Below are positions 11,713 to 23,326 of a DNA stretch of 64,000 nt, one piece after another; the stretch's first letter is position 1; the number at the start of each line of letters is the position of its first letter. This DNA is from Isoetes taiwanensis. Lineage: Eukaryota; Streptophyta; Lycopodiopsida; Isoetales; Isoetaceae. The translations under genes were made by a program, and so were the position numbers. The notes beneath the pieces were generated by a model, which searched no databases, was not told the DNA's origin, and saw only the letters and a program-made list of their open reading frames with translations. The stretch is taken from positions 5,392,623 to 5,456,622 of the forward strand of contig JAJEKV010000027.1 in the NCBI GenBank assembly GCA_021234155.1, in the 5' to 3' direction.

Positions 11713-14700
11713 TTTTGGATATGCAGAGGCTTGGGTACTGGCTACGGGCTCAGTTTAAGAGGCTGGGGTTGCCTCCATATGTGACCCTGAAGTCTCTGGG
11801 TAATAATTTTTTTCTTATTATGATTGATTACGAGGCCACGGTGGAGCGGAGCTTGGTCTCGCATGGAGTGGGCACGTATGGGAGGGGCCTATGTTTTGTT
11901 CCAAAGATTATGCTCCGTGGGTTTCTCTTACGCTGGGCCCGGCTGCAGCTAGAGTGCCATCTTTGGCTTCAAATCGGGATCCGCCTCCCCAGATGATGGT
12001 GCCCGAGTTTCTAGTGGCCATGGCCAAAGGCACGGGAACTCACATAGCGCACTTTCGATTGGGTGCACCACATGATATGTGTAGGTATTCCGCGCGGATG
12101 AGATGGTACCTCGAGTCTTGTGGTTAAAAGTGGTGATTTCTATTCCTACTTCCGGTTGGACTTGCTCAATGGGGAGAGCTTTTGGCAATGTTTCCCTCGC
12201 TTAGCGGTTTCAAAGATAAGCCTCACTCAAAGACCCCAAGCAAGCAGAGCAAATAGTGGTTGGTCCGCCTTCACCCTCCTCGCAGACCGGGTTCCCCCGC
12301 GTGTTGAAGGTCGTGGAGCGGGGGGGCAGCCCAGACACAACCCAAACCCTCCTCTCGTATGGTGGATCCCGAGGTCCCAGGGAGACTTGCACGTTTGAAG
12401 AGTTGCTTGAGCAAAAAAGGAAGGGTGGCAACAAGTTGTTTCTAGGAGGCGAGCTCGTGAGAGCTCCTCAAGAGGGTCACTTAGCCCATCCGCAGCCCCC
12501 AATCGCATGTGTCCCTCCTCAAGTGGATCAATGGTGATTGATCGTAGTCCAACTTTTCTTCCCCGGGCCGAGCAGTGTTGAGGCATGTGAGGCTTTACAA
12601 GGGGATCCCGACCCTTGGTGCAATAAATGACCCACATGGATAAGAAAAAATTCTATCTTGAATGTGAGAGGCATCAAATCCTCCGAATAAGCGAGCACGT
12701 CCTCGCCATGGTCGGAAGAATCTTAATCCGATATCTTGTGTTTGCGTAAGCATAAATGTGCCGGGGTGATATTACCAACCTAATGAATATCTTGGGTAAT
12801 CAATAAATGCACGTACCGCCACAACGCGCAGCCGTGGGAGGTACTTTTGATTTGTTGGAAAATGGGTGTACATGTAACCTTTTCAGCCACAGATAGCCAA
12901 GGCCAATTAGGCGTTGATTAAATGGAAGGAGGGCCAACCGAAAGTGGGGTTTATCAATGTGTATGCACCAATTGGGGCCACTCGGAGAGGTTGCTTATGG
13001 GCACAATTGCAAAATAAGCTCCAATCTTTGGTATGGGTTCTACATGGTTTGTCCCGGTGACTTTAACATGGTGGAGCTCCCGGAGGACGTGTGCATGGTA
13101 TTGGTTCGAGATTGTGCGTGGTTTTGAGCGTGACCAATGGCTTAGGTTTTGTTCAGGAGGGGGGTTGACAGAGCTTCCCCCTGGATCGAAATTTTACTTG
13201 GTGCAATAATTGGGGGGCATGGTAGGGCATACTCTAGGCCGGATAGAGTTTATGGCACTCCAGCTAGCCTTGGATTATGCTCCAGCCTTCACTAGGGTGA
13301 ATGTTCGGCCACCTGCCTCTCTCTGACACACTCCCCGTGATCATTCAAATGCTTCATGACCACCCACCGCTGCCTCCAGATTCGGTTTTAAGCTTAACAC
13401 AAGCTTTCTTCAGATCCAGAGTTCACAAATGCTACAGAAGCTCATTTGGCGTGCCAGATATTCAGCCAGATAGCTTTAATGAGTGCAATGGTTACAAGAT
13501 TGGCTAGGGTAAAAACATTTGTGAAAAGAATGGGGCGCGCAAAAGGCTTTGGCTCGGGCCGCAGTTGATGCCTTATATGAACTCGAGTCTCTTTAGAGGG
13601 CTGGTCTCCGATGGCTTGGCGGAGCAAGCAGGTGCTTCACGATCGAGGTTGAGGAGGAGGCCAAGGTGTCGCAGCTAGGGTCAAAGCAGTTTGACGTGGC
13701 TAAAGCAAAGCGGACACTTGCTCCAAAGTCTTTTTTCCGAAAGCAGCCCGCCGTAAGAAGTATGCACGGCGAGCATGGCGGACATAGTTACACCCCAGTG
13801 GAGTGTTGTTGCAAAGAACCAGATGCTATCAAGGCCTTTGTAGCAACAAGACTATGAAACATTTTTCAAGGAGAGCCCGCTTCCCTCCGCAGAAAGTGTT
13901 TTTCAAGAGCTGGTGTTGGCCAAGGTATCGCTAAGAATCTCAACCCTTCAAAGACAGAGCTTTAGAGGAGCCGCTGATGTAAGGCAGGAGTTGGGGATGC
14001 ATGCCACCGCTGGGTTCGGAATAAGTGTCCCGGATTAGATGGAATACCAAAGGAGTTTTTTCGTGGCACTGAATGGGTGGGGGACCTCGGTGGTGCGTGT
14101 GTGTATGTGGATCTTTGGGGAATAACTCGATGCATCCCCTACTGAATACAAGTTGTATTTCACTTATACCCAAGTGTAAGCATCCTAAAACCATCAATGA
14201 CCGGAGGCCTATTACTCGCTTGTCCAGTGTATAAAAATCATTGCTAAGGCTTTGGCGAGAGGCTTAAGCAAGACTAGTTCACGCCATTAGTGCAGAAAGC
14301 GACCGGTTTTATACCACAAATGAACATTCTTCATAATGTGGTCTGCCGCTTTTGAGGGAGTGCATTGGGCTCAGAGGGATGAGGCAGCCCCTGTTTTTCT
14401 TAAAATCGGATTTTGCCAAGGCTTATGACAAGTTAGCCGGGCGCTCTTGGCGATATATGATGCGTGCCTTTGGGTGGACCTAGTTTCGTGGAAACGGTTA
14501 TGAAGTCGCACGCGTCCGCTAGGGCGCAAGCAGTGTGTCGTGGGTGAGACCTCTTCAATCTTCTCGTGGGCCGAGGCATTAGGCAGGGATGTCCGTTGGC
14601 CCCCTTCCTGTTCACTATAGTGGCAGAAGCTCTCTCGCAGCTTTTTCAGGTGGCAGTTGCTGACAATGTGGTGCAAGGTCTCCGCATGGATGATGGGTCG

Positions 14701-16478
14701 CAAATGTTTTGCAATCAATTTGGCGGATGATACATTCCTCTTTCTTCATGCGGATGAGTCCAATCTCCGTGCAGCCAAGAATATTTTGGATGCCTTTTCT
14801 TTAGCTTCGTGGTGCTTGCTTAACCGGGTCAAGTGCTCGCCATGTGGGTACCGGAGGAACCTCCTCCCCGCGTGGTTGAGCCGGGCTTCGGCTCTTACAC
14901 CACCACCACAAATTGCCCAAACCGTTAGGGCATACCATTTGGCTTGGACATTAATGCTAGGGCAATTTAAGGAGACATTACGAGAATCTTAAGCGAGATC
15001 TCAACCGGTGGAGGGGAAGTAAACTCACCATGGCTGGTAGGATTCTGATAGCCAAGTCAGTGCTCTGTAGCACTCATGTTTATGCAGCCTCCTGCATACT
15101 TGCGCCAGAAAGTGTGGTTAAGGAGTTGGATGACACCATTCGCAATTTTGTTTGGGGAGGAAATGAGGAGGGGGCTACAAAGTGAAGGTCGATGGTGGAA
15201 GTGTGTGCGTCCCCGTAGAAAGGGGGGGGCTTAGGTATGCTTGATGTGTCCTTGCACACGAAGGGTTCAGTGTCGAAATTCATCCGGCAGCGGTTGTTGC
15301 AGAGCAACAATCCCGAGATTGGCTCTGTTGGCACGCCGCCGCTTAGCCACTCTATTGTGTTTAGGAAGCCAGCAATTCCGGCTCGATTGCCGTGGGCTCT
15401 GTTTGAGGATTTATGGGCCATTCCCTCATGCTTAGCCTTTTTCTTAAAGGTCTCCTCAAGGCCCGGAAGGTGGTCAAGGTTCTCTTTTCATTGGACCCTA
15501 GCGGATGTATGGTAGCCTCATCGCCCTTTCTTTGGGTACCCTTGGATTACGCATCTCCTTGGCCTCTTCCCTACACCCAGTACTCCCGCCGATGGATTGC
15601 TGCCGGGGTAACATCCATCCGTGGATCGGTATTGGGAGGGTCACCCTGGCCCGCGGGAGTTTTTAGGGATCGATTTGGCCTTGTTGGGACATTCGGACTT
15701 GGGCCGAATTGCGAATGCTATTCCATTGCGCTTGTCTTCTCAAGTCAATCGCTTTTGGAAGTCGACATAGTGGACTTGATGCATCTCGGTTTTTGTAGCA
15801 TCGGCTTATGGGCTTCTAAGCGCCGGGACACATTGCCGCCGGATAAGTGGTCACTTAAGCTTCCAGGAGTAAGTGGCACCCGCCATGTGGAAGTGGGCAT
15901 GGAATACATTGCCTCCTCCTAAAATCCGCACTTTTATGGCAGATCTTGCACCGTAACTGTAACCTCGTGGTGAATGTCCGAAAGTACAGTGTTCAAGCCT
16001 CGTGGCGGAAACATGCCCTCTATGTGGGAGGGCCGAGAGACCATTGAGCACCGCTTTGTCCCATGCATGCAGGTAGGGGCAGCTTGGTCCTGGGTGAGAG
16101 CCCTCTTTGGGTCTTCACTGTGCAGTGAGAAGCTTCTCATGGGAGTCTTTCCTAGCAGTTGGTCAGTGGCCAAGCAGCAGGCGTTCCATTTATGCAGAGC
16201 TTGGCTTCTGTGGTTGATTTGGAAAAGACGAGAGCGAAGGTCTTTTCGGGAATGCAAAGCTCCAATTTTTTCGGTTGGTTCCGATCTTGAGGCATAAGTT
16301 GTGGCAGGCTTACCAAGTCTCAAGCTTGTCTGGCACAGTTAAGCGGGAAATTTGGTCGACATTCTTACAGATTGTGAATCATGATGGGCACTTCATTTCT
16401 TAGCACCACACTTATCATTGTACTTGATCACATTCTAGTGGTTTAATATATTCCTATATTCTTCAAAAAAAAAAAAAA
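11713..16478 (+). mobile_element. L1-type LINE, near full length, inactivated
   Basis: A 4.77-kb insertion is bounded by target duplications and ends in a 14-base poly(A) at 16465-16478. Broken frames encode, in order: an APE endonuclease with VYAPIGATRRG and a GDFNMV-like motif (about 12940-13075); a fingers region around 14200-14260 (RPI, YKIIAKALA); the palm motif LKSDFAKAYDKL near 14400; RQGCPLAPFLF near 14580-14620; the active-site FADDT near 14722-14740; and a thumb-like LNRWRGSKLTMAGRILIAKS near 15000-15060. A zf-RVT-like HRFVPCM follows near 16050. FADD and the zf-RVT tail point to the plant L1 clade. Numerous stops and frameshifts show it is dead. The GC-rich coding part contrasts with the AT-rich flanks. 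The truncated element at 62408-64000 is a relative. Confidence 0.9.
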
Positions 16479-16740
16479 TATACGATACCTCCTATATCAT
16501 ATTTACAACATAATCAATTTATAATGTACTTTTCAAAAATTTGCAAGTTTTTTTCAAATCCACTAGATCCTCCCCCTCCTCCTACTTCTCCAATAGTGTG
16601 AAATCCCAGGAGATGACTATAATGTAGCCCTTGATTGTCCAAAGAAGGTATGTTGCAGTTTTACTCCATCCTTCAAAAAACAAAGTTGCAGTTTCTATTA
16701 GTATTTTGTCATTTAGATATTATTGATTGTTCTAGGTTTC
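16479..16740. other. 3' target duplication and AT-rich spacer
   Basis: 16479-16490 is the 3' target duplication of the LINE. Similarity to unit B continues to about 16513 and then stops. The rest has no recognised feature. Confidence 0.6.
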
Positions 16741-17290
16741 TATCTCTTGTAGACAAAATTCTATAAATCAATGCACACTGATCAAAGGAGAGTAACATTT
16801 GATAGTGGTATTGTAGCATGCTTTGAGCAAAAAAGTCAAGCTTCTGCTAGAGATAATCAACCATTAGAAAGTGATCTCACTTACGTTGGTCAAATAACAG
16901 ATATTATTGAAGTGGTTCCTCACTCCTTCGAAGTCAATCTATTAAAGGTAAAGTGGTTCAAAGCATATTACGGATGGAGAAATTGCACAATGAGACAACA
17001 TCCATTAGATTTTTATGAGGTTAATTTTACTAAATTTCTAAAAGAAATGGATGAGACATCTGTTTATCCGAGACAAGTTGAGCAGGTTTTCTTCCATAAA
17101 AACTAGAGTGATACTAATTGGTGGGATTGTGGTTCATGAAACACCTAGCTCTCCTTGCTCCGTCTACTTTGCATGTGGACTTGGAATCGCCCTCGAGACT
17201 GATCCAATTCTTTTTACTTGAGAAAATTGATGTTGCGCAAGATGACATCATCAAATGGTAGATGGCAAGTAGAGGATCATGGTTCGAGTA
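16741..17290 (+). pseudogene. CACTA transposon relic with DUF4216 domain
   Basis: An open frame at 16771-17106 gives 111 residues including FDSGIVACFEQKSQASARDN, LTYVGQITDIIEV, KVKWF and VYPRQVEQVFF. This order (a V/F-D-x-G-I-V block, a K-V-K-W-F strand, then R-Q-H-P-L and a Q-V-x-Q-V-F-F end) is typical of DUF4216, found in proteins of CACTA (En/Spm) elements. Translation resumes out of frame after 17106 with words like PSTLHVDLESSDTD, seen more clearly in the copy at 24002-24217. No transposase catalytic core or CACTA terminal repeats were found, so this is a fragment. The second half is duplicated at 23945-24230. Confidence 0.7.
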
Positions 17291-17755
17291 AGGATTGCAA
17301 TAATTCAGTTCAAACTCTAGTTTGTCTACTAATAAAGTTCCAAATAATAATATCTTAGATTATGATATTGATGAAATGAAGAAATTGGTAATGAGGCCCC
17401 ACATTTACTACACTACGGCTTGGTGATGATGGACTAGCGAATATTGCACATGATATAAGACATGAAGTGGCACTTGGAAGTTGCCCTAATAGAATATTTT
17501 CTTTTCTTGTTCTAATATATCAGTTTGTGTACTTTGTCTATGGGAGTTTGTGGAAGTTTTTTCTTTCTTGTTCAAATAATATCATTTTGTGTACATTGTC
17601 TATGGGAGTTTGAAGAAGATAGTGCCATTACAAATGATATTACAATTGTCATAAGCATTAACACTTGTATTATCGTTATCAAAATTAGAACAAGTATTGA
17701 TAGCAAGAGTGATGCAAATCATATTATCCATGATGCTATTATTGACACATATAGC
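17291..17755. other. CACTA-associated spacer, no clear gene
   Basis: Shared with unit B. A 60-bp stretch is duplicated: TTTGTGTACTTTGTCTATGG at about 17523 and TTTGTGTACATTGTCTATGG at about 17586, each followed by GAGTTTG. Short frames carry no recognisable motif. Confidence 0.5.
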
Positions 17756-17941
17756 GTCATATGCTAGCACTAATATAATATTGTCAATATGTGATACTAT
17801 AGATGAAGCTAAAGGTGATACGTCATATGCTAGCACTATATTGTCAATATGTGATACTATAGATGAAGCTAAAGGTGATACGTCATATGCTAGCACTATA
17901 TTGTCAATATGTGATACTATAGATGAAGCTAAGGGTGATAA
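17756..17941 (+). repeat. Three tandem repeats of 60-66 bp
   Basis: Units start at GTCATATGCTAGCAC at 17756, 17822 and 17882. The last two are exactly 60 bp and differ by only one or two bases. Sixty is a multiple of three and one frame stays open through all three, giving a 20-residue repeat containing ILSICDTIDEAKGD. Whether it is translated is unknown. Unit B has only two units, the second shortened. Confidence 0.85.
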
Positions 17942-18230
17942 TGTAACTGGTATAAGCTATAACATTTATACTGCCATTAACACCATTGGAGTAATAAATG
18001 ATGGTAAAGTAACATATATGTTAGTACTGATATAATTGTTGACCAAATTTATGACGAAGTTGATGATGCTGTAAATGATAGAATCTTGACATTGGTAGTG
18101 TCAATATACCTTGAATATCATAAAGTATATCACCTAATACTTTTTGAAAATTTAGGTAATATTAAAATGATGAAAAATGGCTATCCTCCTGTAGTGAAAA
18201 CACGCCCAAGAGCCTCCGTGGGTTTGTTCT
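17942..18230. other. Spacer shared by both duplication units
   Basis: AT-rich sequence conserved between units A and B; no gene recognised. Confidence 0.5.
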
Positions 18231-19972
18231 TGCAAAGCATGTGTCGATAGCAGTCATAAGCACATTGATTAACTGGGCAGTCTATTGTTGTAGCATGGGG
18301 AGCTGCAGTATTTCTTCTAGGCTAGCTATAACCATCTGGGCATAGGTCTCAGCATGGTCGTAATCCAAATGTAGCTGAGGCACGCAAGGTGCTGGAGCAT
18401 TGGAATAGCCTGCCAATCCACTTGTAGGAAAAGGGATTGGTAGTCAAAATCCACTTCTTCATCTTGACTGTCTGTACCAATACAAAGGTGGATAATTAGG
18501 TGCAAATCCTGCTCCTCCACTAGCACGTAATCCACGACACTAAAGTCGCCCCTTGGTTCTTTTAGGATGGCCACTACGCTAGTCCATTACAGATGACCAT
18601 GCTAAAGATGTTTTACAGCAGAAGCTACTGCATGCCATAGTGTGTGTCCTGGTGGGTTCCGTCATTTGATGCATGTGGCCAAGCCACCTCTGCAGCATGT
18701 AGCTATAAAACATCCTCTGCCAAGAGGTAAAATTTTGTTAACTGTTCTATCCCCAGGCGTGCATTGAAGTCTCCAAGCAACATGACCCTGCTTGTGCTGT
18801 TGTATGTCATCATATAGATCGACATACAGGGCCAGCCTATCCACATTTGAATGAAGTGTTAGAAGTTACTATCCAATGTGGAAAGTATAGCATGCCGCCA
18901 CGAAGAGGGGGTTGCCGCTGCAATTCTACACTCGGACACATAGGTAACGATTGTGTCTGTCTGTTTGTCTTGTGTAAGGAGACTGGCGGTGCCAAGGTTG
19001 TTTGATAGTAGCAGACGATGCATCCATGTCTCCGCTTGCATGTGCACTCATTGAATAATGGGTAGTGCTGAGAGCCCAACAGATCTGGTAGTCTGATACC
19101 CTGCATGCTCCCATATCTTTAAAAGAAAGATGAAATCTATATCTGCAGCAATGGAGTTGAGACTATCCCCTTTCAGCTGGGGAAGCCCAAATAATTCTCA
19201 GAGACCATACGTAAGCATAGTTCCTATTTGTGAATGGCGGATGTAGATGCAAACTCGCACAGGCTCGTAATGGTAACAGATGAAGGGCATAATGTGATGT
19301 AGGAGTAGAAACAGGTGCAGCAACAGAGTCAAGAGAAAAAGGGGAATGGGCAGAGTAGGAGCATTAATAGGGGTAGCAGGAATGGCATCGAACTTAGCGT
19401 CCCCATTTGGGTAGTTAGTTAGTATTTGAGTAAAGAGCGCGGAACTCCTATAGCATTTGCAAAGAGTTCCCGTGAAAGGTGATCCTCGAGGGGTTGCAAC
19501 AGTGTATTGTGGTGCCTCTGTGACATTAGCGTTTGCTGGTCGAAAGATTTACATTTCACCTTGGATTAGTACTGTGGCACCCCGCTAGAAGCGAATGTTA
19601 ATAACTCGGGACAACTGTTGTCTAAGAGATTCTTGTTGCATCAGAGTGAGGTCATGGTCAAAGTATAGTGAGGTCCGCTTCATATGCTTGCACTGACGCA
19701 ATATAGCTCCTCTCACTAGTGCATCTGCGACCGTAAATTTGATAATATGTGGATGGTCGGGGCATTGAACATCATGACAGATTGCTCTAGCAATGTGCAC
19801 GGGAGCATGAAACATCATATGGGATAGGACCAAGGTCTGGATCCATCCAATGAGGTTCTCCCCTACTTCCTCAGAAAGATCGCAAACCACTATATTGTGA
19901 CTCCACTTGTTGCTTACTGACCCTTGGGGTGTTGTTTACTGTCTCAGCAGGTGTTTTGCTTCCATTATGATG
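18231..19972 (-). pseudogene. Reverse-strand LINE relic: ORF1-like and endonuclease parts
   Basis: Reading right to left, 19890-19585 encodes an L1-ORF1p-like piece including VKFTVADALVRGAILRQCK-like residues followed by SLYFDHDLTLMQQESLRQQL. This has the hydrophobic strand plus (D)xDLTxxQ pattern of the ORF1p RRM/C-terminal region. Further down (19114-18840) come endonuclease N-terminal remnants with direct repeats. At 18850-18750 comes DRLALYVDLYDDIQQHKQ and LLGDFNA, matching the endonuclease of the LINE at 29215-32306 closely. About 18580-18330 resembles DYVLVEEQDLHL of the same domain. The frames are broken. The reverse transcriptase is missing, so the relic is cut before the polymerase. 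Unit B keeps only the part up to the endonuclease. Confidence 0.75.
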
Positions 19973-22076
19973 GCACAATAGCAGCTTCATGGCAGTTAGG
20001 GAATGATGCATAAAAATAAAAATGTATTTGTACTCCAAGTTTCAAACCATGCAATGTTAATACATAACATCTGACAGATTAAATCGTTGGCCTCTTTGGC
20101 AGAATGTGGAACATAAATGGTCAGGTTATAAAATTTCTAGTGCTCGCACTCGTTTAATTACTGTAAATTGGACATGTCAGTCAACATTGACAGTAAATAT
20201 TGGTGCACCAATAGCCACAAAATATAAATGGCCACGATATTTTGAATAAAGCACAAATGTTGACTCTGATAATTAGACATATCAACTAGCATTTAAGTAC
20301 AGGTAAACATGAAAAACACGTCCTTCTTATCACTTATTGTGTCAAATCTAGCAAGGTCTACTTATGATTTTGTCTTTATATTGGCATCAACATGAGACCA
20401 TTATGTTTTCCTAATTTTGTTTTGAAGATCATCATCCTTAAACTTGTCGGCAGTCGAAATCCCACACGTGCTTTAGCTATAGAACATGTAAACACAAGAA
20501 GCAATTGTTTAATCATTATAATATGTCTTTGTCCTTTCACCACAAAATAAGTATTTCCTTCCTCTTGTACCACTTTCTAAGGTCACATTTTCCATGGAGG
20601 GATTAAATACTCAGCCATATGGGCTCCCCTTCTTAATTTGCTAGTGATTCGCTGTAGATGGGGGACCAACTACAAGGAGAAGAAATCTAACAAGCCTATA
20701 AAAGTTGAAAAGTTTGTCATGAGTGTTGGAACCAACTACATCTATGGCCATGGTCGAGAGGTGCAAATGTGGAGACGAGAATACAATGTGGAGTGCCATT
20801 GCAATAAAATTTAACATGTTCACATTGTGAGAACGTTTGCAAGGAATAGACAAGACTCAAAAGGGCATGTAAAAAGAAGAGGAAGAATAGGGTTTTGAAT
20901 AAATTTGAATTGAATCTACTTTGTTGTCCATAAACACCAAATGGTGTTTTTTCGATCATATTTACATTCACATGATCATCATATAAAAAGATTTCAATTC
21001 CTATCCTTTCCATATATCAAAACTAAATAGCCTCCATCCTTTCCATATATCAAAACTAAATAGCCTCCAGATCAAAATGTCAAGAAAGAAATTTATGCAT
21101 TTACTAAAATGGCATACAGTTGCCATAAAAAATTGTCAATATGTGCTCAAAACAAGCTATTAAAATAACCAATTAACCTTGGGGATTTTGGACAATTTAT
21201 GTATGTTGATTTCGTCTTCCTTGTATTATTTTCCTTTTCTAAGAAATTATTGCCTATAATCTTCTCCTCAAAGACAAAATGGGCCAGTTTGCAAGTTGCA
21301 AACCGTGTGGGCTAGGAAGTTTCTATGTTTTGTTTCTTTGAAAAAAAAACATTCTTGCGGCATGCTTGAAGCTTAGGCCTTTAAATCCAATGTATTTTTA
21401 TGCTTTCAGGAAATTAGATAAAGCATTGGTTGTTTGCATTACGTATTGATATGCGCTTGTATTTTTAATAACAAAAAAACAGTGTCCTTGGATGTGAAGA
21501 TTCCAAAGAATCATCCATCATTCAAAGGCCACAAAATGAAGATAGAAAGAAATGCATAACATAGCATATGCAAACCCTAGCCAAGGTCATAAACTAGGGC
21601 AGCTATCTTTGTCCCCAATGCCATCAACCACCAGAAAGCAAATTAAATTGAAGGTCTGAAACCCTTCTTTAATAATTTTCAAGGCACAAAAGAATTTAAC
21701 AAATTTTTAACAATTTTCCAAAGAATCTTCCATCGTCCAAAGGCCAAAAAATAAAGATAGAAAGAAATGCATAACATAGCATAAGCAAACCCTAGCCAAG
21801 GTCATAAATTAGGGCAGCTATCTTTGTCCCCAATGCCACCAACCTCCAAAAAAGCAAATTAAATTGAAAGTATGAAATCTTCTTTAACAATTTTTAAGGC
21901 ACTAATGCCAAATTGAGAACCTCAAAACTAATTGGATCCTTACATCCACCACTATTAAAGTCCTGCTCATGCACAATGTATCCCTAAAAGGGAATCTCCA
22001 CAAATTTGTACCTAACTTCTCGTAACCATATCATATCATTCAATATACACGATATCTCTTATATCATATTTACAAT
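19973..22076. repeat. Tandem duplication unit B, first part (with empty LINE site)
   Basis: Starts at GCACAATAGCAGCTTCATGG directly after unit A and follows 9592-11712 and then 16490-16513 without the intervening LINE. At 22044-22057 the sequence ATACACGATATCTC passes straight through the insertion point, showing the pre-insertion state. No gene recognised. Confidence 0.9.
21503..21903 (+). repeat. Unit-B-specific tandem duplication, period about 215 bp
   Basis: AGATAGAAAGAAATGCATAA occurs at about 21540 and again at about 21755, followed in both by AACCCTAGCCAAGGTCATAA and the CCCCAATGCCA block. Unit A has this stretch once (about 11050-11245). The duplication therefore arose in unit B after the units separated, or was lost from A. 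Confidence 0.85.
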
Positions 22077-22228
22077 ATGTAGCATAATAACAGGGGGTTT
22101 TCTTTGTGTTTTTGTACGCTTTTCACTAAGGTTTTCCTATGATTTCGTGATGTATTCAAGTGGATGTACTAATGCGTACATCTAGAGTGCACCATTTCTG
22201 AGCCATTGATTTTAGTTTTTTTTTTTCC
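22077..22228 (+). repeat. Dispersed ~110-bp repeat, copy 2
   Basis: Matches 1128-1236, with the same start (TATGTAGCATAA) and the same end (ACATCTAGAGTG). It opens the block present in unit B but absent from unit A. Confidence 0.6.
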
Positions 22229-22338
22229 AATGGTCAACAACCAATGGCTCACAACAAAAGCCCTTTTTTTGTGCGTATGGTGCATAATGGTCAACAACCA
22301 ATGGCTCACAACAAAAGCCCTCTTTTTGTGTGTGTAGT
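22229..22338 (+). repeat. Two tandem repeats, period 57 bp
   Basis: AATGGTCAACAACCAATGGC followed by TCACAACAAAAGCCC begins at 22229 and again at 22286, and each copy runs into a T-rich tract and GTGCATAATGG. The next larger repeat starts from the same GCATAATGG word. Confidence 0.85.
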
Positions 22339-23105
22339 GCATAATGGGCACATGAAGGGCTTGAAGGGTGCATGTAGTGCAGTTTTCCCGCCGGCAACAC
22401 ATTTCTTATCATAACTTTTGATACAGAGCTCTGTTTGAGATGATTTTTATTGCGTTGGAAAGCTCTCTCCGAGATCTTTTTGATAGTGTATGATATGGAT
22501 ATGTTTGGTTAGGTTATCTATGCTAAAACAGCAATTTTTCGGCCGGGTTTGGTAGGCTTTCACATCCTACCAGCTGATTAATACAGGATTGCGCTATTGG
22601 ATATTGTTTTATGGCTCATTCCGAATGAAGCTTGCAAAAAATTACCATGCATTTTTAGATTTTGAGGCAGTTATTACGCAAATTCCAAGGCATCTAGATC
22701 CTTTTGCTAACAAACAGTGTGTGTGGTGCATAATGGGCACATGAAGAGCTTGAAGGGCGCATGTAGTGCAGTTTCCCCGCCGGCAACACATTTCTTAATA
22801 TAACTTTTGATCCAGAGCTCTGTTTGAGATGATTTTTATTGCGTTAGAAAGCTCTCTCCGAGATCTTTTTGATAGTGTATGATATGGATATGTTTGGTTA
22901 AGTTATCTATGCTAAAACAGCAATGTTTCGGCCGGGTTTGGTAGGCTTTCACATCCTACCAGCTGATTAATACAGGATTGCGCTATTGGATATTGTTTTA
23001 TGGCTCATTACGAATGAAGCTTGCAAAAAATTACCATGCATTTTTAGATTTTGAGGCAGTTATTAAGCAAATTCCAAGGCTTCTAGATCCTTGTGTTAAC
23101 AAGCA
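22339..23105 (+). repeat. Tandem duplication, period about 389 bp
   Basis: GCATAATGGGCACATGAAG begins at 22339 and 22728. The two units stay similar through the sequences ending ATTCCAAGG and CTAGATCC, near 22701 and 23091. The second unit contains an open frame (22978-23202) with words such as NYHAFLDFEAVIKQIPRLLD and ends near a possible splice donor (CCAG/GTATCT at about 23187). That frame is interrupted in the first unit, and I do not recognise the protein. Confidence 0.85.
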
Positions 23106-23326
23106 AAAGGAAACGCTGAAAGGCTTGCTTCGGGCCTGGAAGGTAGTCCAGCAGGTGATTACATTTGATTGGGAAGCTTGTCTCCAGGTATCTTTATGGT
23201 AACTTTTACTTATGTTCTATTTGTTTTATTGTGATGAAATTCAAAAGCTACAGGTGATGAAAGCCTCAAATGAATTCTAGTTTTTTTTTGGTTTGAATTC
23301 TAAAATTTTTGTCATACCGGGGGGGG
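23106..23326. other. Short spacer before foldback copy 2
   Basis: Continues the possible exon of the 389-bp unit and then becomes AT-rich. No other feature. Confidence 0.4.

Larger units (their letters stand above)
16993..18905. repeat. Tandem duplication unit A, second part
   Basis: This stretch aligns with 23945-25745 from AGACAACATCCATTAG to GCATGCCGCCACGAAGA. It covers the end of the DUF4216 relic, the 60-bp tandem repeats and the start of a reverse-strand LINE relic. Unit B lacks one 60-bp repeat and has several short deletions. Confidence 0.9.

Noticed and set aside
12227-12637. Reverse frame of 136 codons within the L1 LINE
   Set aside because: Shadow of GC-rich LINE coding sequence on the other strand.
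15413-15922. 169-codon forward frame in the L1 LINE
   Set aside because: Part of the degraded C-terminal LINE region, not a separate gene.
17600-17896. Reverse 98-codon frame through the 60-bp repeats
   Set aside because: Antisense to the repeat; open only because the period is a multiple of three.
22339-23105. Possible CRISPR-like or satellite array
   Set aside because: Only two long units, no short repeats with unique spacers, and a plant context.
22978-23202. Candidate exon with words like NYHAFLDFEAVIKQ and a following splice donor
   Set aside because: Interrupted in the neighbouring 389-bp unit and no family recognised; kept only as a note in the repeat entry.
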